The notes below the pieces were generated by a model that saw nothing but the letters and a program-made list of their open reading frames with translations, had not been told where the DNA came from and did not search any database. The position numbers and the translations under genes are program-made. Below, piece by piece: positions 8,490-17,078 of a DNA stretch of 64,000 nucleotides. Each line of letters begins with the position of its first letter. The stretch's first letter is position 1. The stretch is from Corynebacterium bovis DSM 20582 = CIP 54.80 (GTDB lineage Bacteria; Actinomycetota; Actinomycetes; Mycobacteriales; Mycobacteriaceae), in assembly GCF_030408615.1 (NCBI RefSeq), contig NZ_CP047187.1, forward strand, positions 2,232,001 to 2,296,000, written 5' to 3'.

Positions 8490-9560
8490 TCACGGCGTGC
8501 CCGGCGCGGCGTCGGGTCCCCCGGCGTAGGCGGCGCGGAGGTCCCGGGCGTAGACGTCGAACACCGCCTCCGGGTCGAGGTCGGTGAGGATCCGCGCGGT
8601 CGCGGGCCGCCCCCAGTGTCCGGCGGAACCGGGGTCGTCGGCGACGGTCGTCCCCCGCAGGGGGTCGTCGGCGGTCCCCACGGCCACGGTCGCCTCCCGG
8701 GTCGAGTAGCCGACGGCCCCCAGCGCGACCTGCGCCGCCGCGAGGTCGTGGATCTGCGCGGCGTAGCCGACGCCGACCGCATCGTGGAACTCGAAGTAGA
8801 AGCGGAGGACGGCGTCGAGAAAGTCCGCGACGAGCGGACCCTCCCCCGGCCGCCCGGCCCCCGACCCCGGGCCCCCCGCGCGCACCGCGGCGGTGATCCG
8901 GGCGAGCCGCTCCGGGCGGAGGAGCACCCGCTCCGTGACGTTGAGCGGGCACACCGTGGGCAGGGGCGCGCCCTCGGGCCAGTGCTCGACGACGTGCGCG
9001 AGGGCGTGGGGGTCGACCCAGGCGTTCCACTCGGCCGTGGGCGTGGTGTTGCCCGGGTAGAGGAACGCGCCGGTCATGAGCGTGACCCGCGCGGACCGGA
9101 GGACGTCCGGCGCGTGATCGACGGCGTGGGCGAGCGTCGTCGCGGGGCCGGCGACGATGATGTGGTCCGGCGCGGCGTCCCGCCACGCACGGACGGCCTC
9201 GTCGGGCGAGTCCGGCGCGTCCGCCACCGTCGGCGCGTCCGCCCCGACGGCGGGGATCCAGTGGCCCAGCCCCTCCGGGCCGTGGGTCTCCGGGGTGGTG
9301 ACCAGCGGCACCTCCCGCGGCGCAGCCGCCCCGCAGGTCACCGGCAGGTCGCCGAGACCGCAGACGCGCAGGACCTCGCGGGAGTTGCGCGCCGCCAGGG
9401 CGGCCGTGGTGTTGCCCGCGCTCGCGGTCACCGTGAGGCGGAGCCGGCCGGCCCGGTGGCGGGCGGCGAGCCAGGTGAGGGCGAGGGCGTCGTCGATGCC
9501 CGTGTCCACGTCGGCGACGACGGACAGCGGGCGGGGGCCGGGGCCGGGCTGCGTGGTCAT
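8490..9560 (-). CDS. Inosine/uridine-preferring nucleoside hydrolase family protein
   Basis: 356 aa with the Ca-binding signature DVDTGIDD at residues 17-24, which marks enzymes that hydrolyse the N-glycosidic bond of ribonucleosides in salvage. Further family blocks are SAGNTT, VAGPATTLAHA, LMTGAFLYPGNTTP-like sequence and a conserved PLNVTE segment ahead of the helical region. No signal peptide, so it is cytosolic. It stands alone between a peptidase and the ABC operon, all on the minus strand. Substrate (purine or pyrimidine nucleoside) cannot be read from the sequence. Confidence 0.88.
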   Translation of the reverse strand: MTTQPGPGPRPLSVVADVDTGIDDALALTWLAARHRAGRLRLTVTASAGNTTAALAARNSREVLRVCGLGDLPVTCGAAAPREVPLVTTPETHGPEGLGHWIPAVGADAPTVADAPDSPDEAVRAWRDAAPDHIIVAGPATTLAHAVDHAPDVLRSARVTLMTGAFLYPGNTTPTAEWNAWVDPHALAHVVEHWPEGAPLPTVCPLNVTERVLLRPERLARITAAVRAGGPGSGAGRPGEGPLVADFLDAVLRFYFEFHDAVGVGYAAQIHDLAAAQVALGAVGYSTREATVAVGTADDPLRGTTVADDPGSAGHWGRPATARILTDLDPEAVFDVYARDLRAAYAGGPDAAPGTP

Positions 9561-9593
9561 GGGGACAGGATAGGCCCGGTCACCCGCGCCAGG

Positions 9594-10652
9594 TCAGGCG
9601 AACCCGGCCCGGCGCGCCACCCGCCGGTCACCCAGGAACCTCATGAGCAGCACCGCGAGGAGCCCGGCGCCGATGACCACAGCGATCACGGCCGTGCGTC
9701 TCGGCGCCCAGCTCTCGCGGGTGAGCGCGATGATCCCGGTGTCAGCCAGGACAGCACCGGTCACGACGCTGATCAGGGTGGAGAGGAACGACTGGACACC
9801 CACCAACCACCACGTGAGGGTGACGGTCACACACACCCCCGCCCCGACCGACAGGGCACAGAGAGCGGCGACCGTGGGTGCCACACCTCCCTCCCCCATC
9901 GCCGCGACGAACGCGCAGGCGGCGGCGACGCCGGAGGACGCCCACAGTCGCCGGCGGATGTTCGCGGACGCCACCCCGGGGAGAAGGAGCTCGGTGACGA
10001 CGGCCCGTGCGGCGGCGATCTCCCCGACTTCATTCATGCCGAAGAACACGGCGGCGAGCAGACCCGCCTGGCCGAAGAAGCTGCCCTCCACGATCCCGAG
10101 GGAGTAGAACGCCGCGTAGAGGACCGCCAGACCGACAAACAGCAGGGGCGTGGTGCGCCGTCCCCGCGCCCCGTCCCAGTGGTGGCTTCTCCACGTCACC
10201 AGGATGACAGTCCACGCCTGGAGCACCACGAGGACACCGAGACCGGTCCCGACAGCGATGACCGCCGCCACCGTGCCGTCGGCGTACCAGGCCCCGGCAC
10301 AGAGGACGGCCAGGGCGGCGACCATCTCCACCACCGGCATGCCCAGCAGCCCACCCAGGATCCTGGGCCCGCGTGACACCGGCAACGCGATCCGGGAGTC
10401 GGTGACGGGGATCGCCGCGGGCAGGACGGGGTAGAGCACCGTGACCAGCACGACGATGAGCACGTGGACGGGCACCGTCACCAGCAGGTCGTGCAGGCTG
10501 GCCGGGTCGACGGCGAGGAGGACGGTCCGCCCGAGGCACGCCAACCTGACGAGAGACAGCAGCACCTGCCCGAGACCCGTCGTGACGTAGGAGGACCGTA
10601 CGATCCCGGTCTGCGTCGCCGCGGCTCCGCGCGGGGGTGACGGCGGCGTCAC
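9594..10652 (-). CDS. ABC-transporter membrane subunit of unknown substrate
   Basis: 352 aa, almost entirely hydrophobic, with around eight to ten predicted membrane segments (for example HVLIVVLVTVLYPVLPAAI and VIAVVIGAGLLAVLLM). I recognise no named permease family. Its start overlaps the stop of the ABC ATPase by 4 nt (ATGA), so the two are translationally coupled and it is inferred to be the channel for that ATPase. The order is a 117-aa protein, the ATPase, then this permease. No substrate-binding lipoprotein is present, so export or defence against a membrane-active compound is more likely than uptake; that is inference. Confidence 0.7.
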   Translation of the reverse strand: MTPPSPPRGAAATQTGIVRSSYVTTGLGQVLLSLVRLACLGRTVLLAVDPASLHDLLVTVPVHVLIVVLVTVLYPVLPAAIPVTDSRIALPVSRGPRILGGLLGMPVVEMVAALAVLCAGAWYADGTVAAVIAVGTGLGVLVVLQAWTVILVTWRSHHWDGARGRRTTPLLFVGLAVLYAAFYSLGIVEGSFFGQAGLLAAVFFGMNEVGEIAAARAVVTELLLPGVASANIRRRLWASSGVAAACAFVAAMGEGGVAPTVAALCALSVGAGVCVTVTLTWWLVGVQSFLSTLISVVTGAVLADTGIIALTRESWAPRRTAVIAVVIGAGLLAVLLMRFLGDRRVARRAGFA

Positions 10653-11398
10653 GCCGACCTCCCGGAGTCAGGCCCGGCGTGCTGCGTGCCGTCCCGGGAC
10701 CCGTCGGCGGAGGGGGCCTGTGACCCGCCCCGGTCCCGATCCCCGAGCACGACCGTCCGGTCGGCACGGAGGTCCCCGGGCAGCGCCCGCTGGGACACGA
10801 CCACCGCCGCCGCCCCACGGGAGAGCTGGTCCCGGATCACGCCCGCGACCGCGTCCGACCCCGCGTCGTCGACCGACTCGAACGGCTCGTCGAGCAGCAG
10901 CAGCCGGCGCGGGAGTGCGAAGGCGAGCAGCAGGAGGGTGCGTTTCCGGTTACCGGTGGACAGGTCGCTGAGGCTGGTGTCCCACGCGGACGGGTCCCCG
11001 GACATGGCCACCCACATGTCCCGGAGTTCCCCGTCACGCACACCGAAGGAGGACGCCATCAGTTTCGTCCACTTCCGGAGGGGAAGGTTGACCAGTGGCC
11101 CGGGGTCGGAGGGAAGGTAGCCGATCTCGGTCTGGTGCCGACGCGTTCCCACGCGGGGAAGCGTCGGCCCCCGTCGACCGCGGGACGGCGTGCGGAATCC
11201 AGCGATGGTCGTGAGGACAGTGGTCTTTCCCGCCCCGTTCGGCCCGTCGAGAAGAATGAGCTCCCCGGGCCCGACCTCGAGCGTGAGGTCGCGGAACCGG
11301 GTGCCCGGGAAGTCGAACGACACCCCGTCGAGCAGGACGAACGGCGCTGACGGTCCGGCCCCCGACGCCGGCGCTGCCCCGGGGGACCGCCCGCTCAC
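10649..11398 (-). CDS. ABC-transporter ATP-binding subunit
   Basis: 249 aa. Walker A GPNGAGKTT at residues 52-60, a variant signature LSTGN at 146-150 (usual LSGGQ), and Walker B LLLLDEP with catalytic Glu171. It powers the membrane subunit encoded immediately downstream, with which it overlaps by 4 nt, and it overlaps the upstream 117-aa gene by 4 nt as well. The C-terminal 40 residues are a charged, Gly/Ser/Asp-rich tail after the last strand. The switch histidine position reads VVSQRAL, i.e. Gln in place of His, so hydrolysis may be slow or asymmetric. Confidence 0.85.
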   Translation of the reverse strand: MSGRSPGAAPASGAGPSAPFVLLDGVSFDFPGTRFRDLTLEVGPGELILLDGPNGAGKTTVLTTIAGFRTPSRGRRGPTLPRVGTRRHQTEIGYLPSDPGPLVNLPLRKWTKLMASSFGVRDGELRDMWVAMSGDPSAWDTSLSDLSTGNRKRTLLLLAFALPRRLLLLDEPFESVDDAGSDAVAGVIRDQLSRGAAAVVVSQRALPGDLRADRTVVLGDRDRGGSQAPSADGSRDGTQHAGPDSGRSA

Positions 11399-11748
11399 TG
11401 CGCTGCCTTTCGGAGCAGCTCGTCGATCTGACGGACTGTCCGTTCGTGGAACGCGTCATCCAACGGTTTCATGACCGCGTACAGGAGGTCCCAGTGACGT
11501 GACGACACATCGACCTGCAACTCCCCGGGCCGCGCCGTCAGCGTCACGCGGAGGGCCGCCGTGTACCGGGAGTAGAACACAATGCCGACGAACATCTGGA
11601 GAAGGACGGACCCGGTCCAGAGAACGATGCGCTCATTCGACTGCTCCACCCTCCGCACGAAGAGCAACGGTGACAACGCGCCGGCCAGCTCGTCCACACT
11701 CTTCTCATGCGGATTAGGAACCGTGAATGATTTATCGTACAAGGACAT
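11395..11748 (-). CDS. Unknown 117-aa protein, first gene of the ABC operon
   Basis: I do not recognise this family. The start at 11748 (MSLYDKSF) is preferred over a GTG at 11784 because AAAGGGG lies 7 nt upstream of it. Residues about 40-65 (IVLWTGSVLLQMFVGIVFY) could form one membrane span or a hydrophobic strand pair. The C-terminal third is a charged helix (VMKPLDDAFHERTVRQIDEL). The gene ends inside the start of the ABC ATPase (ATGA overlap), so all three proteins are probably made together. Candidate roles are a small accessory or immunity subunit of the transporter; nothing in the sequence decides this. Confidence 0.6.
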   Translation of the reverse strand: MSLYDKSFTVPNPHEKSVDELAGALSPLLFVRRVEQSNERIVLWTGSVLLQMFVGIVFYSRYTAALRVTLTARPGELQVDVSSRHWDLLYAVMKPLDDAFHERTVRQIDELLRKAAQ

Positions 11749-12094
11749 CGCCCTGCCCCTTTCACCATTTTTCAGGTAAGGCACCGTGACCGGCGCCGGA
11801 ATCGAGGTCCCCTGAGATCAGAGGCCTGCGGCAAACCCGGACTTCACTGGCTTCACTATCGAAGCCTATGTGACACACGACACCCTCGCCACCGCACAAA
11901 AAAGGCATTTCACATTCCCCTTCAGTGGCCTGTGGCGGCACCTCTGTGACAGCACCCCGGCAATAATTCCCCCCGCCCGGACCACGCCCCGGTGCCGGAC
12001 CGGTGCCGGACCGGGGCGGTCACCCTCTCACCGGCGATCTGTCACCCCCACCGCCGGGCCCCCACCACCGGTTCCGTCGCCGGCGGTCCCGCGC
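11749..12094. other. Intergenic region upstream of the ABC operon
   Basis: About 350 bases without a credible gene and clearly lower in GC than the flanks (e.g. CACAAAAAAGGCATTTCACA near 11895). It must hold the minus-strand promoter of the 117-aa/ABC operon, but I cannot assign one with confidence. A short direct repeat CTTCACT occurs twice near 11842-11857. Confidence 0.5.
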
Positions 12095-12120
12095 ACGCGC
12101 GGGCGGACCCGCCCGCGCGT
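12095..12120 (-). terminator. Hairpin downstream of the 2-oxoacid decarboxylase gene
   Basis: A perfect 12-bp inverted repeat, ACGCGCGGGCGG (12095-12106) and its complement (12109-12120), only 10 nt after the stop codon. No T-tract follows, so termination may be partial or factor-assisted. Confidence 0.55.
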
Positions 12121-12130
12121 CACCTCCGCG

Positions 12131-13798
12131 TCACTTCATCGCGCCGGCGACCTTCGCGAGCAGCGTCGGGACATCATTGCGGTCGGTGACGACCTCGACG
12201 ACGACCATGCGGTCGGTCGTCTTCTTCGCCGTGGCGATGGCGTCCTTCAGCTCGCGCAGGGTGGTGACCTTGAGCGTGAGGGCGGTGTCCTCGGTCGCAC
12301 CGAAAGCCGCCGGCAGGGTCTGCCAGTCGTAGCGGACGATGTCGTTGTAGTGCCGGTTCCGCCCGTGGATCTCGCGTTCGACGGTGTAGCCGTCGTTGTT
12401 GACGACGATGATGACCGGGTTGACCTTCTCCCGGAGCATCGTGCCGATCTCCTGGACGGTGAGCTGCGCGGAGCCGTCGCCGATGAGCAGGACCGCGCGG
12501 CGCTCCGGGACGGCCAGCGCCACACCGAGGCAGGCGGGCAGGGTGTAGCCGATGGACCCCCACATGGGCTGGCCGAGGAACAGCGCGTCCTTCGGCATCC
12601 GCAGCGGGGCGACGCCGAAGAAGGAGGTGCCCTGGTCGGCGAGGACGGTCTGGCCCTCGCCCACGGCGGCGGCGATGGTGGGCCACAGGTCGGCCTGGGT
12701 CAGCGGGGCGTCGGCGTCCGCGGGGTCCGCCTCGGGCCGGGACGCGTCGTCGAGGGGCTGGGGCACCCAGGCCTTCTCCTTCGCCAGGTCGGTGAGGACG
12801 TCGACGGCGTCGCGGAGGGCGAGGGGGGCGAACATCTGCCCGCCGACGGAGCTGACCCCGGAGTCGACGGAGATGACCCGCTCGGGGTCGATGCTGTCGG
12901 TGAACCCGGCGGTGAGCGTGTCGTTGAGGACGACGCCGATGGACACGAGGGTCTCGGCGTCCTCGACGGCGGCGCGGACGCGCTCGTCGGAGGCGCCGCC
13001 GGCGTACACCCCGGCGAAGCGGTCGAGGGACTCGTTGACGAGGGTCTTCCCCTACGCCGAGGTGCTGAAGGGCACGTCGGTGGCTTCGAGGAGCCGGTCG
13101 AAGGCGTCCGTCGCGCCGAGGCGCTGGACGAGGAGGTCGGCGAGGATCGTCGTGCGGCGGCCGTCGAGCTGCTCGCGGGCGGCGGCGCGGAAGGCCTCGA
13201 CGGCGTCCTGCGACGACGTCCGCTCCAGGTCGCGGAGCGGGCCGGACGGCCGGTAGACGGGTGCCTCGACGACGTCGGCCGGGAGCATGAGGTAGCCGGG
13301 GCGGGACTCGAGGACGACCTCCCGGAGGACCCGGTCGATCTCCGCGGCGGCGTTGCGCGCGGTGAGGTGGGCGTCGGCGACCGTGATGTGCCGGGCCATG
13401 TCCCGGAAGTGCTCGAAGTTCCCGTCACCCAGGGAGTGGTGGAGCAGGAGGCGCTGCTCCTGGAGTTCGTCCTTGGGGGCTCCGACGATGTGCAGCACGG
13501 GCGAGTACTCGGCGTAGGCCCCGCCGATGCCGTTCGCGGCGGAGAGTTCGCCGACGCCGTACGTGGTGATGAGCGCGCCGAGGCCGCGGGCGCGGGCGTA
13601 GCCGTCGGCGGCGTAGGCGGCGTTGAGCTCGTTGGCGTTGCCGACCCACCGGAGGCGGTCGTGGTCGTCGACGACGTCGAGGATGCTCATGTTGTAGTCA
13701 CCCGGAACCCCGAAGACCTCGGTGAGGCCGAGTTCCGCGAGTCGGTCGAGGAGGTAGTCGACGACGCGGTAGGTCCGTCCAGACGTGGTGTCGTTCAT
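12131..13798 (-). pseudogene. Thiamine-diphosphate 2-oxoacid decarboxylase (pyruvate/indolepyruvate decarboxylase family) with an in-frame amber codon
   Basis: A 555-codon frame of normal family length whose two halves are in the same frame but separated by TAG at codon 249 (13052-13054). The first part has the catalytic Glu in NANELNAAYAADG; the last part has the ThDP motif starting GDGSAQLTV and ending NNDGYTVE. These enzymes turn 2-oxoacids such as pyruvate or indolepyruvate into aldehydes. The flanking text reads PFSTSA-stop-GKTLVNESLDRFAGVY, where homologues run through without a gap, so a sense codon has become a stop. ATG 13798 has GGAAGGGA upstream. No restart with a good ribosome site follows the stop; the next Met is at 13009. 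The enzyme is probably inactive unless amber is read through. Confidence 0.85.
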
Positions 13799-13926
13799 GA
13801 AGTTCAGTCCCTTCCGGTGTGTCTGTGGCACGGTCGGCTCCACCCGGCGGTTCCGCGCGGCCCCGTGCTCGCCACCGCCGACGGTACTCCGACCACGCCG
13901 GCGACGGCCCCGCCGACCGGACCGGC

Positions 13927-14532
13927 TCAGAGCACCCGCCGGTAGAAGACCGACCGTGACACACGGTCCGGGTACACCCGCGGGGCGTCGTCGACGCGCA
14001 CCCGCTCCGCGCCGCATCTCTCCAGCGCGCGGCAGGAGGCGGTGTTCTCCACGTCCGCGCGGAACCACACCTCGCGGACACCGGCGTCGGCGAGGGTGCT
14101 GAACAGGGCGGACTTCATCGCCCGGTTGACGCCCCGCCCGCGCCAGGCCGGGGCGGTCCACGTGAAGCCCGCCATGACCGTCCGCGCGTCCGGGTCGGCG
14201 GCGTAGACGCTGGTGCAGGCCAGTGCCTCGTCGCCGCGGAACAGGCCGTAGGTGCGCCGGCCCGGGTCGGCGGTGACGAACTCGTCGAGCGGCAGCGGCA
14301 CCACGGTGAAGAAGTGGAACGTCGCGGCCCGGTCGGCCTCCGGGACGGTGGCGAGGACGGCGTCGAGCTCCCCGGGATCCTCCCCCGTGAGCAGCCGGAG
14401 TTCCCACCCACCGTCGGTGCCGGTCGCGGTCGGCGGGCCGGTCCCGGTGCCGACCGGGATCACCGGGGGTAACGACGGCCACCGCCCCGCGCCGCCGGCC
14501 TCCCCGCCCCGGGCCACGCCACCGCCGGTCAC
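13927..14532 (-). CDS. GNAT-family acetyltransferase
   Basis: 201 aa. The acetyl-CoA binding motif A is visible as APAWRGRGVNRAMKSALF, followed by the typical NTASCRALERCGAE segment of motif B. The first 40 residues are low-complexity Gly/Pro-rich and the real start may be one of several downstream GTG codons. It begins 7 nt after purA ends, so it is probably co-transcribed with purA. The substrate is unknown. Confidence 0.75.
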   Translation of the reverse strand: MTGGGVARGGEAGGAGRWPSLPPVIPVGTGTGPPTATGTDGGWELRLLTGEDPGELDAVLATVPEADRAATFHFFTVVPLPLDEFVTADPGRRTYGLFRGDEALACTSVYAADPDARTVMAGFTWTAPAWRGRGVNRAMKSALFSTLADAGVREVWFRADVENTASCRALERCGAERVRVDDAPRVYPDRVSRSVFYRRVL

Positions 14533-14539
14533 GCCGCGC

Positions 14540-15829
14540 CTACCCGGCGAGCACGTCGTTGATGACGACCGTCTGGTCGCGGCCCGGGCCGACGCCCACG
14601 TAGGAGATCCGGCACCCGGAGAGCTCCTCGAGCCGGTTGAGGTAGTCCTGCGCCTTCTGCGGCAGCTCGTCGAACGTCCGGCAGCCGGTGATGTCCTCGT
14701 CCCACGCGGGCATCGTCTCGTAGACGGGGACGGCGTGGTGGACGTCGGTCTGCGTCATCGGCATCTCGTCGTGACGGACGCCGTCGACGTCGTAGGCGAC
14801 GCAGATGGGGATCTCGCCGATGCCGGTGAGCACGTCGAGCTTCGTGACGAACAGGTCGGTGAACCCGTTGACCCGGGAGGCGTAGCGGGCGATGACACTG
14901 TCGTACCACCCGCAGCGCCGCGTCCGGCCGGTGTTCACGCCGACCTCACCGCCGGTCTTCTGCAGGAACTCGCCCCACGAGTCGAACAGCTCGGTGGGGA
15001 ACGGCCCGGCCCCGACGCGCGTGGTGTACGCCTTGACGATGCCGAGCGAGCTGGTGATGCGCGTCGGCCCGATGCCGGAGCCGACGCACGCGCCGCCGGT
15101 CGTCGGGTTGGAGCTCGTGACGAAGGGGTACGTGCCGTGGTCGACGTCGAGCATCGTCGCCTGCCCGCCCTCCATGAGCACGGACTTCCCCTCGTCGAGC
15201 GCGCGGTTGAGCACGAGCTCGCTGTCGATGAGCATCGGTTCGAGCCGCTCGGCGTAGGAGAGGAAGTACTGGACGACCTCCTCCGGGTCGACCGCCTTGC
15301 GGTTGTACATCTTGACCAGCATCTGGTTCTTCTGGTTGAGCGCGGCCTCGACCTTCTGCCGGAGGATCGACTCGTCGAGGACGTCCTGGGCGCGGATGCC
15401 GATGCGCGAGACCTTGTCCGCGTACGTCGGGCCGATGCCGCGGCCGGTCGTGCCGATGGCGCGCTTGCCGAGGAACCGCTCGGTCACCCGGTCGATGACC
15501 TGGTGGTACGGGGCGACGAGCTGCGCGTTCGCGCTGACCTTGAGGCGGGAGGCGTTGGCCCCCCGCGCCTCGAGCGCGTCGATCTCCTCGAAGAGCGCCT
15601 CGAGGTTGACGACGCAGCCGTTGCCGATGACCGGCGTCGCGTTCTCGCTGAGCACGCCGGCGGGCAGGAGCTTGAGCTCGTACTTCTCCCCGCCGACGAC
15701 GACCGTGTGCCCGGCGTTGTTGCCGCCGTTGGGCTTGACGACGTAATCGACCCGCTCCCCGAGGATGTCGGTCGCCTTCCCCTTGCCTTCGTCGCCCCAC
15801 TGGGCCCCGACCACGATGATTGCTGTCAT
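14540..15829 (-). CDS. purA: Adenylosuccinate synthetase
   Basis: 429 aa, the family's usual length. It joins IMP and aspartate with GTP to give adenylosuccinate in AMP synthesis, in the cytosol. The GTP-binding loop GDEGKGK covers residues 12-18 with catalytic Asp13, and His41 in NNAGHT is the second catalytic residue. Later blocks such as [11 protein letters not shown] are intact. The ATG at 15829 starts [11 protein letters not shown]. It is transcribed away from the gene at 15990, leaving a 160-bp divergent promoter region; on the minus strand TAGACT near 15897 is a possible -10. Confidence 0.98.
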   Translation of the reverse strand: MTAIIVVGAQWGDEGKGKATDILGERVDYVVKPNGGNNAGHTVVVGGEKYELKLLPAGVLSENATPVIGNGCVVNLEALFEEIDALEARGANASRLKVSANAQLVAPYHQVIDRVTERFLGKRAIGTTGRGIGPTYADKVSRIGIRAQDVLDESILRQKVEAALNQKNQMLVKMYNRKAVDPEEVVQYFLSYAERLEPMLIDSELVLNRALDEGKSVLMEGGQATMLDVDHGTYPFVTSSNPTTGGACVGSGIGPTRITSSLGIVKAYTTRVGAGPFPTELFDSWGEFLQKTGGEVGVNTGRTRRCGWYDSVIARYASRVNGFTDLFVTKLDVLTGIGEIPICVAYDVDGVRHDEMPMTQTDVHHAVPVYETMPAWDEDITGCRTFDELPQKAQDYLNRLEELSGCRISYVGVGPGRDQTVVINDVLAG

Positions 15830-15976
15830 GTGCGCTGCACGTCCTCACTGCGTTCCGGTGGGTGTCCCGGGCTGCGGGACACAGACGGTTGGCCAGTCTA
15901 CTATCCCGACCGTCCCTCCCGGTGGACAGAGCGGTCCATCCGGTGTGCGGCCGGGCAGGGTGCCCCGGTCCGGCGG

Positions 15977-15982
15977 TACAGT
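15977..15982 (+). promoter_or_regulatory. Possible -10 element of a leaderless transcript
   Basis: TACAGT lies 7 nt before the ATG at 15990, the spacing expected for corynebacterial leaderless mRNAs. No ribosome-binding site precedes that ATG, which fits. Confidence 0.5.
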
Positions 15983-15989
15983 ACCCCCC

Positions 15990-17078
15990 ATGACTGGTAC
16001 GACGAGCGGATCAGCCGGGCGGACCTCCCCGCCCGCGGGGGGCACATCAGGGGGGGACCGTGGACGACGCACGGAGATCCTGCGCTGCGGCACGGCGGCC
16101 CGGGCCGTCGACGTGCCGGGCGCGGACCCCGGCGCGGACCCCGGCGCCGACCCCGCCGCGCCCACCACGGTCACCGGCGTGCCCGACGCGTTCACGGGCA
16201 CGGTGACGGTCCACGACCTGCCCGCCGTCCCCGGCCGCCGCGACCTCGCGTTCCTCGGCGACCTCGCGGCCGCGGCGCTCGGGGAGGACGACACCCCTTC
16301 GCTCGCGGACCTCGCCGCCCGGCCGGACGTGCCCCACCTCGCCGAGCCGGTCCCCGCGCCGCAGGTCCCGGACACGACGGTGCGCGTCGTCGTCATCGGT
16401 GACGACGCCGCCTGCAACGCGGTCGTCACGAAACTCATGCGCATCGACGCCCTGTGGATCGAGGTCGGGTACGTGCCCGTCGGCCCCGGGCCGTCGGTCA
16501 TCGCCGCGACCTGGGGGCTCGACGCCCCGGTCGGCGCGCTCCTCGCCGAGGCCCTCACCGCGCCGACGACACCGACGGTGCTCGTCCGCGACGACAACGG
16601 CACGGTGACCCTCGGCGCGGCGGAGGTCTTCGACGGGTCCTCCCCCACCCCGGGCGAGATGACCGGGGAGGCGATCGTCGACAGCGACACCCTGTTCATG
16701 CACGACGCGACCGGGTCGTCGCGGCGCCCGCGGCGCGGGGCGTACGGCGTGCGCCTCGTGCCGATGCCGGGCGCGCCGGGTATCGCGGCGGTGCGGTTGA
16801 CGACGCCGTCGCGGTGGGCCGCCGGCGCCGGCGCGGGCACGGACGCGGGGTCGGGCGCGGCCGGGTCCCGGGCGGGCCTGTGGTCGCGGCTGCGGGACCG
16901 GCTCCGACCGCCCGCGCCGCCGGGCGAGGTCGACGCGGAGGACGTCCTCACCGGCCGTGCCCTCCAGGCGGGCGGGGTGGAGCTCGCCGTCGTGCGCGAC
17001 GGGGTGCGTCACCCGCGGCCCGTGTCCTCGGTGACGTTCTACCGGCACCTCGGCGACCTCCAGGTGGTGCGCCGGTGA
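15990..17078 (+). CDS. Conserved-looking protein of unknown function next to purA
   Basis: 362 aa, no signal peptide and no clear membrane span. A structured core runs from about residue 60 to 330, including VRVVVIGDDAACNAVVTKL and a strand-rich stretch DALWIEVGYVPVG, reminiscent of nucleotide-binding folds such as diacylglycerol-kinase-like domains, but I would not assign it. The N-terminus has a PGADPGADP mini-repeat. A Gly/Ala linker near residue 275 precedes a final domain ending in VTFYRHLGDL. It overlaps the start of the NRAMP-like gene by 4 nt (GTGA), so it is probably co-translated with that transporter and may belong to the 5-oxoprolinase locus. Confidence 0.6.
   Translation: MTGTTSGSAGRTSPPAGGTSGGDRGRRTEILRCGTAARAVDVPGADPGADPGADPAAPTTVTGVPDAFTGTVTVHDLPAVPGRRDLAFLGDLAAAALGEDDTPSLADLAARPDVPHLAEPVPAPQVPDTTVRVVVIGDDAACNAVVTKLMRIDALWIEVGYVPVGPGPSVIAATWGLDAPVGALLAEALTAPTTPTVLVRDDNGTVTLGAAEVFDGSSPTPGEMTGEAIVDSDTLFMHDATGSSRRPRRGAYGVRLVPMPGAPGIAAVRLTTPSRWAAGAGAGTDAGSGAAGSRAGLWSRLRDRLRPPAPPGEVDAEDVLTGRALQAGGVELAVVRDGVRHPRPVSSVTFYRHLGDLQVVRR

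Noticed and set aside
12003..13256. Plus-strand ORFs opposite the decarboxylase as an explanation for the amber codon
   Set aside because: They lack family features; the minus strand has complete ThDP-enzyme motifs on both sides of the stop.
15885..15910. Second McbR site before purA (CAGAC and GTCTA half-sites)
   Set aside because: The half-sites are nine bases apart instead of six.
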